Below are positions 10,385 through 19,400 of a stretch of DNA of 64,000 nucleotides, in pieces. Each line of letters starts with the position of its first letter. The stretch's first letter is position 1. The translations under genes were made by a program, and so were the position numbers. The notes below the pieces were generated by a model. It was not told where the DNA came from and did no database searches. It saw only the letters and a list, made by a program, of their open reading frames with translations. Source of the stretch: Pseudomonadota bacterium (GTDB lineage: Bacteria; Desulfobacterota; Desulfovibrionia; Desulfovibrionales; Desulfovibrionaceae). Location: positions 64,001 through 128,000 of the forward strand of contig JAHIUW010000023.1 in NCBI GenBank assembly GCA_018816865.1, written 5' to 3'.

Positions 10385-11494
10385 TTAGCGCGATAATCTC
10401 TGGTATTCCCTGACCTCTTCCTGCCCCTCCAGCACGCGCAGGGCGCCCTGGGCCATGACCTGCATCTCCTCCAATCCCGTCACGATCTCCACCGGTCCGG
10501 CCCAGCTTAGCAGGCGGGTCAGTTCGGCGGTGAGCGCCTGGCTGCGGGCCAGGCCGCCAGTGAGGACCACGGCGTCCAACGGCCCTCCGGCCAGGGCGGG
10601 CATCAGCGATGCGATGTGCTTGGCGATGGCATAGGCCAGGGCCTGGAACACGCTCCGGGCGTGTTCGTCCCCAGCCTCGACGCGTGCGACCACCTCGCGG
10701 AAATCATTGGTCCCCAGGTGCGCAAACAACCCGGCCTCGCGCAGCACCGTGCGCCGCAGGCTGGCGGTGTCGAATGCTCCGCCGTCCAGCAGGTTCAGGA
10801 CTTCCAGCACGGGCAGGGCGCCGCAGCGTTCGGGGCTCATGGGACCCTCGCCGTCCAGGGCGTTGATCACGTCCAGCACCAGCCCCTCGCAGTGCGCACC
10901 GATGGAGATGCCGCCGCCCATGTGGGCCACCACAAAGCGGCCCTGGGCATAGTCCACCCCGCGCCGCGCCGCGGCTGTGCGCGCGGCCCCGCGCTGGGAC
11001 AGGGCGTGGATGATGCTGCGTCGCCGGACCTGGGGCAGGCCCGTCAGCCTCGCGCCCGCCATCATCTCGTCGGTCACGGGCGGGTCCACCACGTAGGCCG
11101 GCACGTCCCAGGACTTGCCCACTTCCAGGGCCATGGACGCCCCGAGGTTGCAGGCGTGCTCGCCGAAGCGGGCCTCGCGCAGATCATCGAGCATCCGCTG
11201 GTTGATGGAGTAGGTTCCACCCGGCAGCGGAGCCAGCAGGCCGCCGCGGCCCACCACCGCGTCCAGGGCCAGAGCCTCGTGACCTGCCTCGACCTGGGCC
11301 TCGACCTGGGCCTCGACCATGGCCTCTGCCAGGGCACGGTTGCGCAGGGGCAGTTGCGCGGCCACGCTGGCGAAGCTGGCCAGTTCCGCCTTGGGGTGCA
11401 GGAGCTCCCTGTCAAAGATGGCCTGTTCATCCCGGAAGATCACGACCTTGGTGGAGGTGGAGCCGGGATTGATGGTCAGGATGGTGCGGCTCAT
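10385..11494 (-). CDS. buk: Butyrate kinase (acetokinase/ASKHA family)
   Basis: A 369-residue kinase that interconverts an acyl phosphate (butyryl- or branched-chain) with the free acid and ATP. It has the ASKHA phosphate motif TINPGSTSTKV at residues 6-16, VVAHMGGGIS and LTGGLARS. ATG 11494 is taken because it overlaps the ptb stop as ATGA, so the two are coupled. A stretch around residues 60-70 contains a VEAQ repeat made by a 12-bp tandem DNA repeat. With Ptb it should give substrate-level ATP from acyl-CoA. The real acyl chain is unknown; butyrate and isobutyrate/isovalerate are equally possible. Confidence 0.9.
   Translation of the reverse strand: MSRTILTINPGSTSTKVVIFRDEQAIFDRELLHPKAELASFASVAAQLPLRNRALAEAMVEAQVEAQVEAGHEALALDAVVGRGGLLAPLPGGTYSINQRMLDDLREARFGEHACNLGASMALEVGKSWDVPAYVVDPPVTDEMMAGARLTGLPQVRRRSIIHALSQRGAARTAAARRGVDYAQGRFVVAHMGGGISIGAHCEGLVLDVINALDGEGPMSPERCGALPVLEVLNLLDGGAFDTASLRRTVLREAGLFAHLGTNDFREVVARVEAGDEHARSVFQALAYAIAKHIASLMPALAGGPLDAVVLTGGLARSQALTAELTRLLSWAGPVEIVTGLEEMQVMAQGALRVLEGQEEVREYQRLSR
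11287..11318. repeat. 12-bp tandem repeat inside buk
   Basis: The unit CCTCGACCTGGG occurs about 2.7 times in a row. It stays in frame and encodes repeated Val-Glu-Ala-Gln, so copy-number change would add or remove four residues without a frameshift. Confidence 0.8.
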
Positions 11495-12420
11495 GCCCCG
11501 CCTCCCCCGCGTGCGAGGAAGGCGGCCAGGGCCAGGGAATAGAACTTGGACTTGGCGCTGTCCCCGCGCGAGGGGACCACCACGGGCACGCGGCTGCCCA
11601 CCACCACCCCGGCCATGTCCGCGCCCATGAGGGTGTTCAGGCATTTGTAGAGGATGTTGCCGGATTCGATGTCCGAGGTCACCAGGATGTCCGCACAGCC
11701 CGCGACCTCGCCCCCGAAGCCCTTGCAGGCGGCGACCTCGGGCGAGAGGGCAATATCCAAAGAGATGGGCCCGGCGATGCGCGCGTCGCCGAATTCGCCC
11801 TTGGCGGACATCTTGGAGATGACGTCGGCGTCCAGGGTGGCGGGCATGGCCGGGTAGTTGACCTTTTCCGTGGCCGCGAGCATGGCCACGCGCGGCTGTT
11901 GGATGCCCAGCGCCCGGGCCACGGCCAGCGCGTTGCGCACGATGTCCACCTTGCGCTGCATGTTGGGCCGGATGTTGACCCCCGGGTCGGTCAGCAGCAT
12001 CAATCGCCCACCGCCCAGCGGCGCGTTGAAGGCACTGACGTGGGACAGGATGCCCGCGGGCGGGACGCCGGTCTCCTTGTCCAAGATGGCGCGTAACAGG
12101 GTGGCGGTGGACACCAGACCCTTCATGATGAACTCGGCCTCGCCCTCGCGGAACAGGCGCACGGCCTCGCGCACGGCCTTTTCGTCATCGGGCAGGTCGA
12201 TGCAGCGGAACCCGGAGATGTCCTTGCCCATGCGCTGGGCGATGGCCAGGGTCTTGGCGCTGTCGCCGATGAGGATGGGATCGGCCAGACCGGCCTCGAA
12301 GGCCTGGATGGCGGACCCCAGCACGAATTCGTTGGCCGAGCGGGCAATGGCTACGCGCGGTGGGTCGCCCTCGGGCAGGGCCGCGCGGACGATGTCGTCC
12401 AGGCTGAGGATGGCGGGCAT
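11491..12420 (-). CDS. ptb: Phosphate butyryltransferase (phosphotransacylase family)
   Basis: A 309-residue enzyme exchanging CoA for phosphate on short acyl groups. The family features are clear: FIMKGLVSTATLLRAIL, LTDPGVNIRPN, and ILVTSDIESGNILYK near the C terminus. ATG 12420 is preferred; an in-frame GTG at 12432 is an alternative and lies close to the stop of the upstream ACT gene. It overlaps buk by 4 bp (ATGA). The set ACT protein - ptb - buk is one transcription unit. Phosphate acetyltransferase is a relative, but the pairing with buk favours Ptb. Confidence 0.9.
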   Translation of the reverse strand: MPAILSLDDIVRAALPEGDPPRVAIARSANEFVLGSAIQAFEAGLADPILIGDSAKTLAIAQRMGKDISGFRCIDLPDDEKAVREAVRLFREGEAEFIMKGLVSTATLLRAILDKETGVPPAGILSHVSAFNAPLGGGRLMLLTDPGVNIRPNMQRKVDIVRNALAVARALGIQQPRVAMLAATEKVNYPAMPATLDADVISKMSAKGEFGDARIAGPISLDIALSPEVAACKGFGGEVAGCADILVTSDIESGNILYKCLNTLMGADMAGVVVGSRVPVVVPSRGDSAKSKFYSLALAAFLARGGGGA

Positions 12421-12435
12421 GACGGGGACCACCGC

Positions 12436-12915
12436 CTAGTCGTCGCCGCGCTTCAGCGCGATCATTCCCGAGCGGCACAAGCTCTTGATGCCGTGGGGCT
12501 TGAGCATCTTGATCAGGCCGTCGATCTTTTCGCGGTCACCGCTCATCTCCACGGTCATGGTCTCCTGGCCCATGCCCACGACATTGGCCCGGAAGACCTC
12601 GAAGATCTGCATGATCTGGGGGGTCGTGGCGGGCTCCATGGCCACCTTGATCAACACCAGTTCCCGGTCCACGAACTCCTTGCGGGCCAGGTCGTCCACC
12701 TGGATGATCACGTCCATCTCGGCGATGTCGCTCGTGATCTTCAGGATGTCCTCTTCCTGGCCGTCCAGGCCGATGGTCATGCGCGTCACGTCGGGGTTTT
12801 CGGTCTCCCCGGCGGAGATGCTCTTGATATTCACGTTGTATTTGCGGATGGCCTCGCTCATCTCGGCCAGCACGCCGGGCTCGTTCTTGGCCAGGGCGGA
12901 AATGGTATGGGTCAT
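12436..12915 (-). CDS. IlvH/IlvN-like ACT-domain protein (acetolactate synthase small-subunit type)
   Basis: A 159-residue protein resembling the regulatory subunit of acetohydroxyacid synthase from end to end: an N-terminal ACT domain (HTISALAKNEPGVLAEM, then MTIGLDGQEE) and the C-terminal half ending GIKSLCRSGMIALKRG. ATG 12915 follows AGGAG. No catalytic IlvB/IlvI gene is present nearby; instead ptb and buk follow. It could act as a valine/leucine-sensing subunit for an AHAS encoded elsewhere, or have been taken over to sense branched-chain amino acids for the ptb-buk pathway. The second reading is inference. Confidence 0.78.
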   Translation of the reverse strand: MTHTISALAKNEPGVLAEMSEAIRKYNVNIKSISAGETENPDVTRMTIGLDGQEEDILKITSDIAEMDVIIQVDDLARKEFVDRELVLIKVAMEPATTPQIMQIFEVFRANVVGMGQETMTVEMSGDREKIDGLIKMLKPHGIKSLCRSGMIALKRGDD

Positions 12916-13013
12916 GATCGCTCCTGTCTGAAGGGGAGTTGTGTCTATGCTTAGTTTCTCTCTATCTTTTTTGGGGTGGGGGGACAACCGTTGAGCGGGC
13001 CTTCGAATCGGTA

Positions 13014-13042
13014 TTGCCCAGGTCTATCGTCTGGCCTATAAT
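13014..13042 (+). promoter_or_regulatory. Strong sigma-70 promoter for the EEP-family gene
   Basis: TTGCCC at 13014-13019 is separated by exactly 17 bp from a perfect TATAAT at 13037-13042. The gene start is 57 bp downstream, preceded by GGGAGGA. Confidence 0.75.
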
Positions 13043-13098
13043 GAGCCGTCCGGTTGAACCGGGCCTTGTCCCGAATCGTATCCAAGGGAGGACGAACC

Positions 13099-14166
13099 AT
13101 GCCGTTTTATCAAGCCATCGATACGGCCACCGAGGCCGGGAAGCGCACGGCCCAGTGCCTGCTGGAACTGCGCCGGGCCCTGGATGCCCAGGTACCCGGG
13201 CGGACCCTGGAAGAGACCTTGCTGTTGGCGACCTGGAACATCCGCGAATTCGGGGCGGGCAAGTATGGCGGGCGGCTCCCCGAATCCATCCAGTACATTG
13301 CCGAGATCATCGCTCGTTTCGACCTGGTGGCCGTGCAGGAGGTGCGGCGCAATCTGGCTGCCCTGAACCGGGTGCGCACGGTGCTGGGACCCTATTGGAA
13401 GTGTGTGTTCACGGACACCGGCGAGGGCGGTCGCGCCAATAACGAGCGCATGGCGTTTTTGTTCGACTCGCGCAAGGTCCGCTTCGGAGGTCTGGCCGGG
13501 GAACTGGTGATTCCGCCCCTGGAGCAGGGCGGGCGCACCGTGGGGCCGTCGGAGCAGTTCTGGCGTACCCCGTTTGTGGTGGGCTTCAACTGCGGCTGGT
13601 CCAGCTTTTGCCTGTGCACGGCGCATATCCTGTGGGGCAAGGGCAGTGGCGATAGCCCGCCGGAGCGGGTGGCGGAGATCAAACATCTGGCGCAGTTCAT
13701 GCGCACTCGCGCCCTGGACCCGGATTCCTGGTCGCAGAACATCGTGCTGCTGGGGGATTTCAATATCGCGGGCGACGACGACGAGACCTTCAAACAACTC
13801 ACGGACGCCGGGTTCACCGTGCCGCCCGAGGTTCGCGCCCACCCCAGCAACGCCCCCAAGACCAAGCACTACGACCAGATCGCCTTTTTCGAGAGTGACC
13901 AGCGTCTGGAAACCACGGGTCAGGCCGGAGCCTTCGATTTCTTCCAGACCGTGTTCCGCGACCCAGCGGACGAGGCCCTCTACGCGCAGGACATGGGGGC
14001 GGGGTATGTCACCGATTCCAAGGGCAAGGTCAGGGATGCCAAGTCCAAGTCCGGGTACTGGAAAAAGTGGCGGACCTTCCAGATGTCCGACCACCTGCCG
14101 CTGTGGGTGGAACTGAGGATCGACTATTCGGATGAGTATCTGGAGCGCAAGCTGGCGAACGGCTGA
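13099..14166 (+). CDS. Endonuclease/exonuclease/phosphatase-family protein
   Basis: A 355-residue member of the EEP (DNase I-like) superfamily. Catalytic motifs are in order: LLATWNIREFG near residue 41, AVQEVRRN (metal-binding Glu), VLLGDFNIAGDDDE, and a terminal MSDHLPLWVEL with the catalytic Asp-His. No signal peptide is seen, so it is likely cytoplasmic. The substrate could be DNA, RNA or a phospholipid/inositol phosphate; the sequence does not decide. ATG 13099 has a good Shine-Dalgarno site. It stands alone between its own promoter and terminator. Confidence 0.82.
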   Translation: MPFYQAIDTATEAGKRTAQCLLELRRALDAQVPGRTLEETLLLATWNIREFGAGKYGGRLPESIQYIAEIIARFDLVAVQEVRRNLAALNRVRTVLGPYWKCVFTDTGEGGRANNERMAFLFDSRKVRFGGLAGELVIPPLEQGGRTVGPSEQFWRTPFVVGFNCGWSSFCLCTAHILWGKGSGDSPPERVAEIKHLAQFMRTRALDPDSWSQNIVLLGDFNIAGDDDETFKQLTDAGFTVPPEVRAHPSNAPKTKHYDQIAFFESDQRLETTGQAGAFDFFQTVFRDPADEALYAQDMGAGYVTDSKGKVRDAKSKSGYWKKWRTFQMSDHLPLWVELRIDYSDEYLERKLANG

Positions 14167-14241
14167 GCGACGGGCTCGTGGCAACGGTCCAGTGCACCCG
14201 CAGCGAACAGCGTTTTAAACTATCAATAACTCGCAATAACG

Positions 14242-14272
14242 GGGCGTCGGCCTTCAGGTCCGACGCCCGTTT
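14242..14272 (+). terminator. Rho-independent terminator after the EEP gene
   Basis: A perfect 9-bp stem GGGCGTCGG/CCGACGCCC (14242-14250 and 14260-14268) with a 9-nt loop and a short GTTT tail. The minus-strand gene at 14319 converges on it. Confidence 0.65.
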
Positions 14273-14318
14273 GCATGTTCAGGGGGGGGCACGTGCGCCG
14301 CAGTCTGTGCCCGCAGGT

Positions 14319-15020
14319 TCAGCGGGGCCGCAGGGTGCGGCCCCGCGGCGTTGGCGCGGGCTGCACCACCGCCGTGGAGGTGGCCTCAAGGTCGATACTG
14401 ATGCCCGTGCCCCTGTCGCTGGAAACGGCGAAGACCACGGTCTCGCCGGGCTTGATCTTGACCTTGGCGGGTTTGAGTGCCGTGTCCGTGACCTCGATGG
14501 TCACGGGCTCATCCAGGACCGCGGGCTCGTCCGAGGCCTTGGGCAGAACGACCTGGATGGTGCCTGTCAGCCCGCCCGGGGCTGTGAGGACGCTGTGCTT
14601 TCCCGGTTTGAGGAAGGTGGCCGTGAAGAGGTCGTTGCTGGCGAGGCTGCGGCTGTCGTAGACGAGGGTGCGTTCGTTCTGTTCGGCCTTCTCCAGGGTC
14701 ACGTGATAGCCTCCGGAGCCGGAGGAGACGTAGAACAGCAGATACGCCGGACGGCCAAGGCTGATCGTTGCGCTGATCCGGGTGGGTGCGCCCAGGGTCA
14801 GGGCGGTCTGGGCCAGGTCGATGCTCATCTGGGAATCGTCTGCGGTGGAATGTCCCGACACGACGACCTTGAAGGACCCGACGCGTCTTTTCTTCAGGTG
14901 CACGGAGCCGATATAGGTGCCTTCGTCGTCCAGCCTGTGGGCCAGGCAGCAGAGCTGCACCAGACTGGCGCTGGACAGGGTTTGCAGACGGAAGGAGTGG
15001 GGATTGAGATGGACGTTCAT
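14319..15020 (-). CDS. Hypothetical protein, beta-rich, third gene of an unknown three-gene set
   Basis: A 233-residue protein that I do not recognise. It has no signal peptide or membrane segment. Residues about 50-160 look like repeated beta strands (alternating hydrophobics, SGSGGYHVTLEK, GLTGTIQVVLP). Residues about 170-215 (VTIEVTDTALKPAKVKIKPG) resemble the N-terminal strands of cupredoxin-like folds, but no copper ligands follow. Its ATG overlaps the stop of the gene before it (ATGA), so production is coupled to that protein. The C terminus is basic (RGRTLRPR). Confidence 0.6.
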   Translation of the reverse strand: MNVHLNPHSFRLQTLSSASLVQLCCLAHRLDDEGTYIGSVHLKKRRVGSFKVVVSGHSTADDSQMSIDLAQTALTLGAPTRISATISLGRPAYLLFYVSSGSGGYHVTLEKAEQNERTLVYDSRSLASNDLFTATFLKPGKHSVLTAPGGLTGTIQVVLPKASDEPAVLDEPVTIEVTDTALKPAKVKIKPGETVVFAVSSDRGTGISIDLEATSTAVVQPAPTPRGRTLRPR

Positions 15021-15940
15021 GGCTCTGCTCCTATGCGTGCGGTGACGACGAGTTCCTTGTTGTCGTGGACGCTTACGGCGGCATTCTCAATGGACACCAG
15101 TACGGGGAGATCCTCTGCCGTACCCCCGATGATGGGGTAGGGGTCCTCGATCTCGAAGAGGGGTGCCTCCTCTGCGTAGTAGTCCAGCAGTGCGTCGGCG
15201 ATCAGGGTCGGTAGGTCGAGGATGAACCAGATATTGTCCTCGAACCATTCCTGCGTATCGTCGGGTAGTTCCAGGATCTCGCGAATGACCTCCTTCATGG
15301 GCCCCAGCATGGACCGGATGGCACTCCTCGCCCAGCCCGGAAGAGGCGCGAACAGTTGCTCAATGGCCTGATCGATGGCCGAGTCGAGCAGTTCCCCGGC
15401 GATGTCGGCCCCATCGAGGATTTTCAGATGCACCGGTTCAACGTCCAGCAAGACCTGCCAGTGGTCGGAGAGGCCCGTCTCATGGGCGGTGTGCGGGCTC
15501 ATCCCCGCCGGGCGGATGTTCTCGGTCTGCCGCCGCAGCCGGATGCGCGCTTTGGCGGAGACCTCGCTGCGCAGGATCCCGCCGATGTCCAGGGGGATGG
15601 AGAAGTCCGGTGACTCGGAGAACAGACTCCAGCGGGGCAGGCGCAGCAGGCAACCGAAGGGGCTGGGGGCGATGCATTGCCCGCCGATGGTGATCTCGGG
15701 AAGGTCGACGCCGATGACCAAGCGCAGGGGGTCGTAGATCAGGTCCAGTTCCTTGAGCATGACGCTGTCGTTGGACAGGAATTCCAGGCTGCCGTTCTCC
15801 AGGCGCACCCCGAGATCCCATTCCAGGGTGTAGAGGAGCAGCTGTTTTTCATCCGTGTCCGAAAACCTGAAATCCTGACGGATGCGGGAGAACATGGCCT
15901 GAACGCTGCGTTCGGACAAGGCTATGGCGATGTTCGGCAT
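15017..15940 (-). CDS. Hypothetical protein, second gene of the three-gene set (possible lipid-binding fold)
   Basis: A 307-residue protein with no signal peptide and no clear membrane segment. Long alternating hydrophobic stretches (SIPLDIGGILRSEVSAKARI, then a helical DSAIDQAIEQLFAPLPGWAR) give the look of an amphipathic beta/alpha lipid-binding tube. TULIP/P47-like is a guess, not a match I can prove. ATG 15940 overlaps the upstream stop as TGATG; its own stop overlaps the next start as ATGA. All three genes must be made together, which suggests a complex. Confidence 0.55.
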   Translation of the reverse strand: MPNIAIALSERSVQAMFSRIRQDFRFSDTDEKQLLLYTLEWDLGVRLENGSLEFLSNDSVMLKELDLIYDPLRLVIGVDLPEITIGGQCIAPSPFGCLLRLPRWSLFSESPDFSIPLDIGGILRSEVSAKARIRLRRQTENIRPAGMSPHTAHETGLSDHWQVLLDVEPVHLKILDGADIAGELLDSAIDQAIEQLFAPLPGWARSAIRSMLGPMKEVIREILELPDDTQEWFEDNIWFILDLPTLIADALLDYYAEEAPLFEIEDPYPIIGGTAEDLPVLVSIENAAVSVHDNKELVVTARIGAEP

Positions 15941-16758
15941 CACGACACCTCCGCGTTGATGAAGACCTTCAGTTTGTCGTCCTCGACCGCTGGGTTGAAC
16001 GGTACCTGCCGGGATATCTGCGTGGGTGAGATGGTCAGGGTCGCGAATTGGTCGAGATTGAGGACCAGATTGCTGACCGTGAACCGCAGCCGGGGCAGGA
16101 TCGCCAGGTGGAAGACGGTTGCCGCCCAGCATTCCAGGCTGTTCTCGAGTTCTTCGGGGCGCACGTCCACGAGTTCGAGGCCATCCAGGACCAGGCTGAC
16201 CCGATGCTGCCCGTCGCGTCCCTTGTATTCCGCGTGCAGCACGGCCATCAGCTCCAGACAGAAACAGTGGATCAGTTCCCCGGGCAGGGGCGAAGGCGTG
16301 CCGCTGCCTTGTTCGTTGTCGCTTCCGGGGAGGGTGTCGTAGCCACCAAAGTGTTCGGTGTATTTTTCCAGGGGGCAGACCAGCCCGGCGCAGGCCTTGG
16401 CCGAAAGCGCCAAGCGCTGTTCCGGCATCAGATTGGCGAGTTGGGGGGGAAGGGGGATCACGTTGTTGGGGTGCGCATCGAGGCGCAGTTCCGTGATTTG
16501 CAGGCAATAGTTCAGCCCCAGGGTGTTGCCGGTGCCCGAAATGGGCAGGGGCTGCTCCAGGCTGCAGATCGAGAGCCCCCTGCGCGCCACCTCGGGGTGG
16601 ATGTCCGGGCGGACGCACAACAGCTCGGGGTTGCTGTGGAACATCGGTGTCGCAAAATTGAACATCGATGGCCTTTGCCGCATCAGGTGCCGGATCAGGC
16701 GGTTGATCGCCTCTTCGTGCACCTCGCCATACAGGTCGCAATGGTCTGTCTGCGCCAT
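15940..16758 (-). CDS. Hypothetical protein, first gene of the three-gene set
   Basis: A 272-residue protein of unknown function. ATG 16758 (MAQTDHCDLYGEV) is chosen for the GGAGGGA just upstream, although the frame stays open further back. The central part is beta-rich (NTLGLNYCLQITELRLDAHP, HRVSLVLDGLELVDVRPEE, RLRFTVSNLVLNLDQFATL) with several exposed Cys residues and no export signal. The similar amphipathic pattern to the next protein suggests the pair may be distant relatives. No neighbours of known function help to place it. Confidence 0.55.
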   Translation of the reverse strand: MAQTDHCDLYGEVHEEAINRLIRHLMRQRPSMFNFATPMFHSNPELLCVRPDIHPEVARRGLSICSLEQPLPISGTGNTLGLNYCLQITELRLDAHPNNVIPLPPQLANLMPEQRLALSAKACAGLVCPLEKYTEHFGGYDTLPGSDNEQGSGTPSPLPGELIHCFCLELMAVLHAEYKGRDGQHRVSLVLDGLELVDVRPEELENSLECWAATVFHLAILPRLRFTVSNLVLNLDQFATLTISPTQISRQVPFNPAVEDDKLKVFINAEVS

Positions 16759-17092
16759 GGTGGTTCCCTCCGGGGTCAGGGTTGTGGAAAGGGCGAATGC
16801 GCAAAACGCACCGCCGCGTCGAGTTTCCAGAACGATGATCTGCACGGAGAAGGTCTGTGGGAGGGCGTTGGTTCGGAGTCGCCAAGGGGAGGAGGGGCTC
16901 AGGAAGTATCCTAGTATGAGTATCGACTATTGTCCGGGGGCGATGCGTTTGTCAATGTCGGGCGCTGGGAGCCCCTGGAATCCGGACGGGGGGCTTTGGA
17001 GAGCTGTCTGCTTCCGGGACGGCTGGCGTCGCAAAAAAAATGGCGCCGGACCCAAAGGTCCGGCGCCAGAGTAAACATCTCTGGGGCTTGGG
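16759..17092. other. Intergenic region upstream of the three-gene set
   Basis: This 334-bp stretch must hold the promoter of the minus-strand set starting at 16758, but no convincing -35/-10 pair was found. Its far end contains the glnS terminator (17033-17068). Nothing else recognised. Confidence 0.5.
17033..17068 (-). terminator. Rho-independent terminator of glnS
   Basis: A perfect 12-bp stem TGGCGCCGGACC/GGTCCGGCGCCA (17041-17052, 17057-17068) with loop CAAA. Read on the minus strand it is followed by eight T residues, directly downstream of the glnS stop. Confidence 0.92.
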
Positions 17093-18805
17093 CTATTTAT
17101 TCATGTTGCGTTGAACCTGGGCCCAGGTGTCGCGCAGGGTGACCGTGCGATTGAACACGGGCTTGCCCGGGGCGCTGTCCTTGGAATCCACGCAGAAGTA
17201 GCCCAGGCGCTCGAACTGGCAGATGAAGCCGGGCTCGGCCGTGGCCAGGCTGGGCTCCACATAGCCCTGAACGGATTTCAGGGACTCGGGGTTCAGGTTC
17301 GCGGTGAAGTCCTGACCGTCCTCCACTTCCATGGGGTTGTCCTTCACGAACAGCTTGTCGTAGAGGCGCACCTGGGCGGGCAGGGCGTGGGCAATGCTGA
17401 CCCAGTGCATGGTGCCCTTGATCTTGCGGCCGTCCTGGGACCAGCCACCCTTGGTGGCCGGGTCGTAGGTGCAGCGCAGTTCCACGACCTCGCCGGACTC
17501 GTCCTTGATAACCTCGGTGCAGGTCACGTAATAGGCGAAGCGCAGGCGCACCTCGCGCCCGGGACCCAGGCGGAAGAATTTCTTCGGCGGGTCTTCCATG
17601 AAGTCCTCGCGCTCGATCCACAACTCGCGCGAGAAGGGAACCGTGCGCGTGCCCGCGGACTCGTCCTCGGGGCTGTAGGGCATCTCGAACTCCTCCACCT
17701 GGCCCTCGGGGTAATTCTCGATGACCACCTTCAGCGGATTGACCACGCCCAACACGCGCGGGGCGCGTCTGTTCAGGTCCTCGCGCAGGCAGTGCTCCAG
17801 CAGGGCGAAGTCCACGGTGCTGTCGGCCTTGGCCACGCCGATGCGTTCGCAGAAGTCGCGCAGGGCCTCGGGGGTGTAGCCCCGGCGGCGGATGCCGCAC
17901 AAGGTGGGCATGCGTGGGTCGTCCCAGCCGCTGACGTGTCCCTGCTGCACCAGCTGGATCAGCTTTCGCTTGGAGAGCACGGTGCCCGTCAGGTTCAGGC
18001 GGGCGAATTCGTACTGCCGCGGGCGGGGGGTCAGCCCCAAGGTGTCCAGCACCCAGTCATACAGGGCGCGGTTGTTTTCGAACTCCAGGGTGCAGATGGA
18101 GTGGGTGATGCCCTCGATGGCGTCGGACAGGCAGTGCGCGAAATCATACATGGGGTAGATGCACCAGGCATCGCCGGTGCGGTGGTGCGTGGCGTGGCGG
18201 ATGCGGAACAGGGCCGGGTCGCGCAGCACCACGTTGGGGTGCGCCATGTCGATCTTGGCGCGCAGCACGTGCTCGCCGTCCTTGAATTCGCCGGCGCGCA
18301 TGCGCCTGAAGAGGTCCAGGTTTTCTTCCACCGAGCGCTCGCGGTAGGGGCTGTGGCTGCCGGGTGAGGTCAGGGTGCCGCGGGTCTCGCGGATCTGCTC
18401 GGCGGTCTGACTGTCCACATAGGCCTTGCCCATCTCGATGAGCTGCACGGCATAGCCGTGGATCTGCTCGAAATAGTCCGAGGCAAAGAATTGTCGCTGG
18501 CCCCAGTCGAAGCCCAGCCAGCGCACGTCTTCCTTGATGGATTCGACGTACTCCACATCCTCCTTGACGGGGTTGGTGTCGTCAAAGCGCAGGTTGCAGC
18601 TGCCGTGGTATTCCTGGCCCAGCCCGAAGTTCAGGCAGATGGATTTGGCGTGCCCGAGGTGCAGGTAGCCGTTGGGCTCCGGCGGAAAGCGGGTCGCCAC
18701 ATGGTCCCAGCTGCCGTCTTTGAGGTGCTGGTCGATGATCTGGCGGATGAAGTGTCTGACCCGGCCGTCGGTCTCGGCTCCGGGCGCGGGAGCGTTGCTG
18801 CTCAT
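17093..18805 (-). CDS. glnS: Glutaminyl-tRNA synthetase
   Basis: A 570-residue class I synthetase that charges tRNA-Gln with glutamine. The HIGH signature is in [15 protein letters not shown] near residue 40, and the KMSKS loop reads VLSKRKL near residue 276. The C-terminal anticodon-binding beta barrels are complete ([15 protein letters not shown] end). Length is normal. It is a single-gene unit with its own strong terminator. A glutamyl-tRNA synthetase is excluded by the GlnRS-type [14 protein letters not shown] motif and the barrel C terminus. Confidence 0.95.
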   Translation of the reverse strand: MSSNAPAPGAETDGRVRHFIRQIIDQHLKDGSWDHVATRFPPEPNGYLHLGHAKSICLNFGLGQEYHGSCNLRFDDTNPVKEDVEYVESIKEDVRWLGFDWGQRQFFASDYFEQIHGYAVQLIEMGKAYVDSQTAEQIRETRGTLTSPGSHSPYRERSVEENLDLFRRMRAGEFKDGEHVLRAKIDMAHPNVVLRDPALFRIRHATHHRTGDAWCIYPMYDFAHCLSDAIEGITHSICTLEFENNRALYDWVLDTLGLTPRPRQYEFARLNLTGTVLSKRKLIQLVQQGHVSGWDDPRMPTLCGIRRRGYTPEALRDFCERIGVAKADSTVDFALLEHCLREDLNRRAPRVLGVVNPLKVVIENYPEGQVEEFEMPYSPEDESAGTRTVPFSRELWIEREDFMEDPPKKFFRLGPGREVRLRFAYYVTCTEVIKDESGEVVELRCTYDPATKGGWSQDGRKIKGTMHWVSIAHALPAQVRLYDKLFVKDNPMEVEDGQDFTANLNPESLKSVQGYVEPSLATAEPGFICQFERLGYFCVDSKDSAPGKPVFNRTVTLRDTWAQVQRNMNK

Positions 18806-19400
18806 GCGTTACCTCGTAAGGGTGATGAAGGTCTTGTCTGTGGCGCTTGAAAAATATGCCTCATTTCCAGCCGGGAGGGAAGGCGTGCCGGGATTGGGCC
18901 GTGAATACGGCAAATCCCCTGGGGGGTCAAACAAAGCAGGCTTCAGCCCTTTTCCTTTCCGTTGTTTTCGATTATCGAACAGACTGCGGTGCCGAAATTT
19001 GGCTAGTGAAATAAGCCTATTTCCACGGCGGAGGCTGGGCGCGGTTGCCCGCCAGGGACCTCGGAGCAGGCCAGACCAGGGGGACAAGCGGACGCCCTGC
19101 GTGGCTTTCCCGAGCCCCCCGGCAGCCGGGCTAGCCCCACCGCCTTTCGGGCTGTGGACCGGCAGTGCAGAACCCCGGGCGGGGTTTCCCGCCCAGATCC
19201 AAGGCCCGGTCCTGCTCGTTGTCCGATCTGCTGCCCCTGGTCATCAGGAACCGGCCCGGCATTCGTGGGTAGCCAAGGTCTGGCACAAGAAGAAAGGCTT
19301 TTTTAGGATTCCCGCAGATTGATCTGTCAATATTTGCTTGCTGGTGACAATAAATCCGTATAAGAAATTTGGGGCTGCTTTTAACCAGTATGGATGTCAA
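18806..19400. other. Long intergenic region between glnS and the GGDEF/EAL gene
   Basis: About 600 bp of divergent upstream sequence. It should contain the minus-strand glnS promoter and the plus-strand promoter of the next gene. A TATAAG near 19360 lies some 19 bp after TTGCTT, a poor but possible promoter. A short run of T at 19302-19307 follows a weak inverted AGCC/GGCT pair. I searched by eye for a c-di-GMP riboswitch and saw no match. Confidence 0.4.

Noticed and set aside
18806-19400. Possible c-di-GMP riboswitch before the GGDEF/EAL gene
   Set aside because: The conserved core sequences of GEMM-type riboswitches were not found by eye on either strand.
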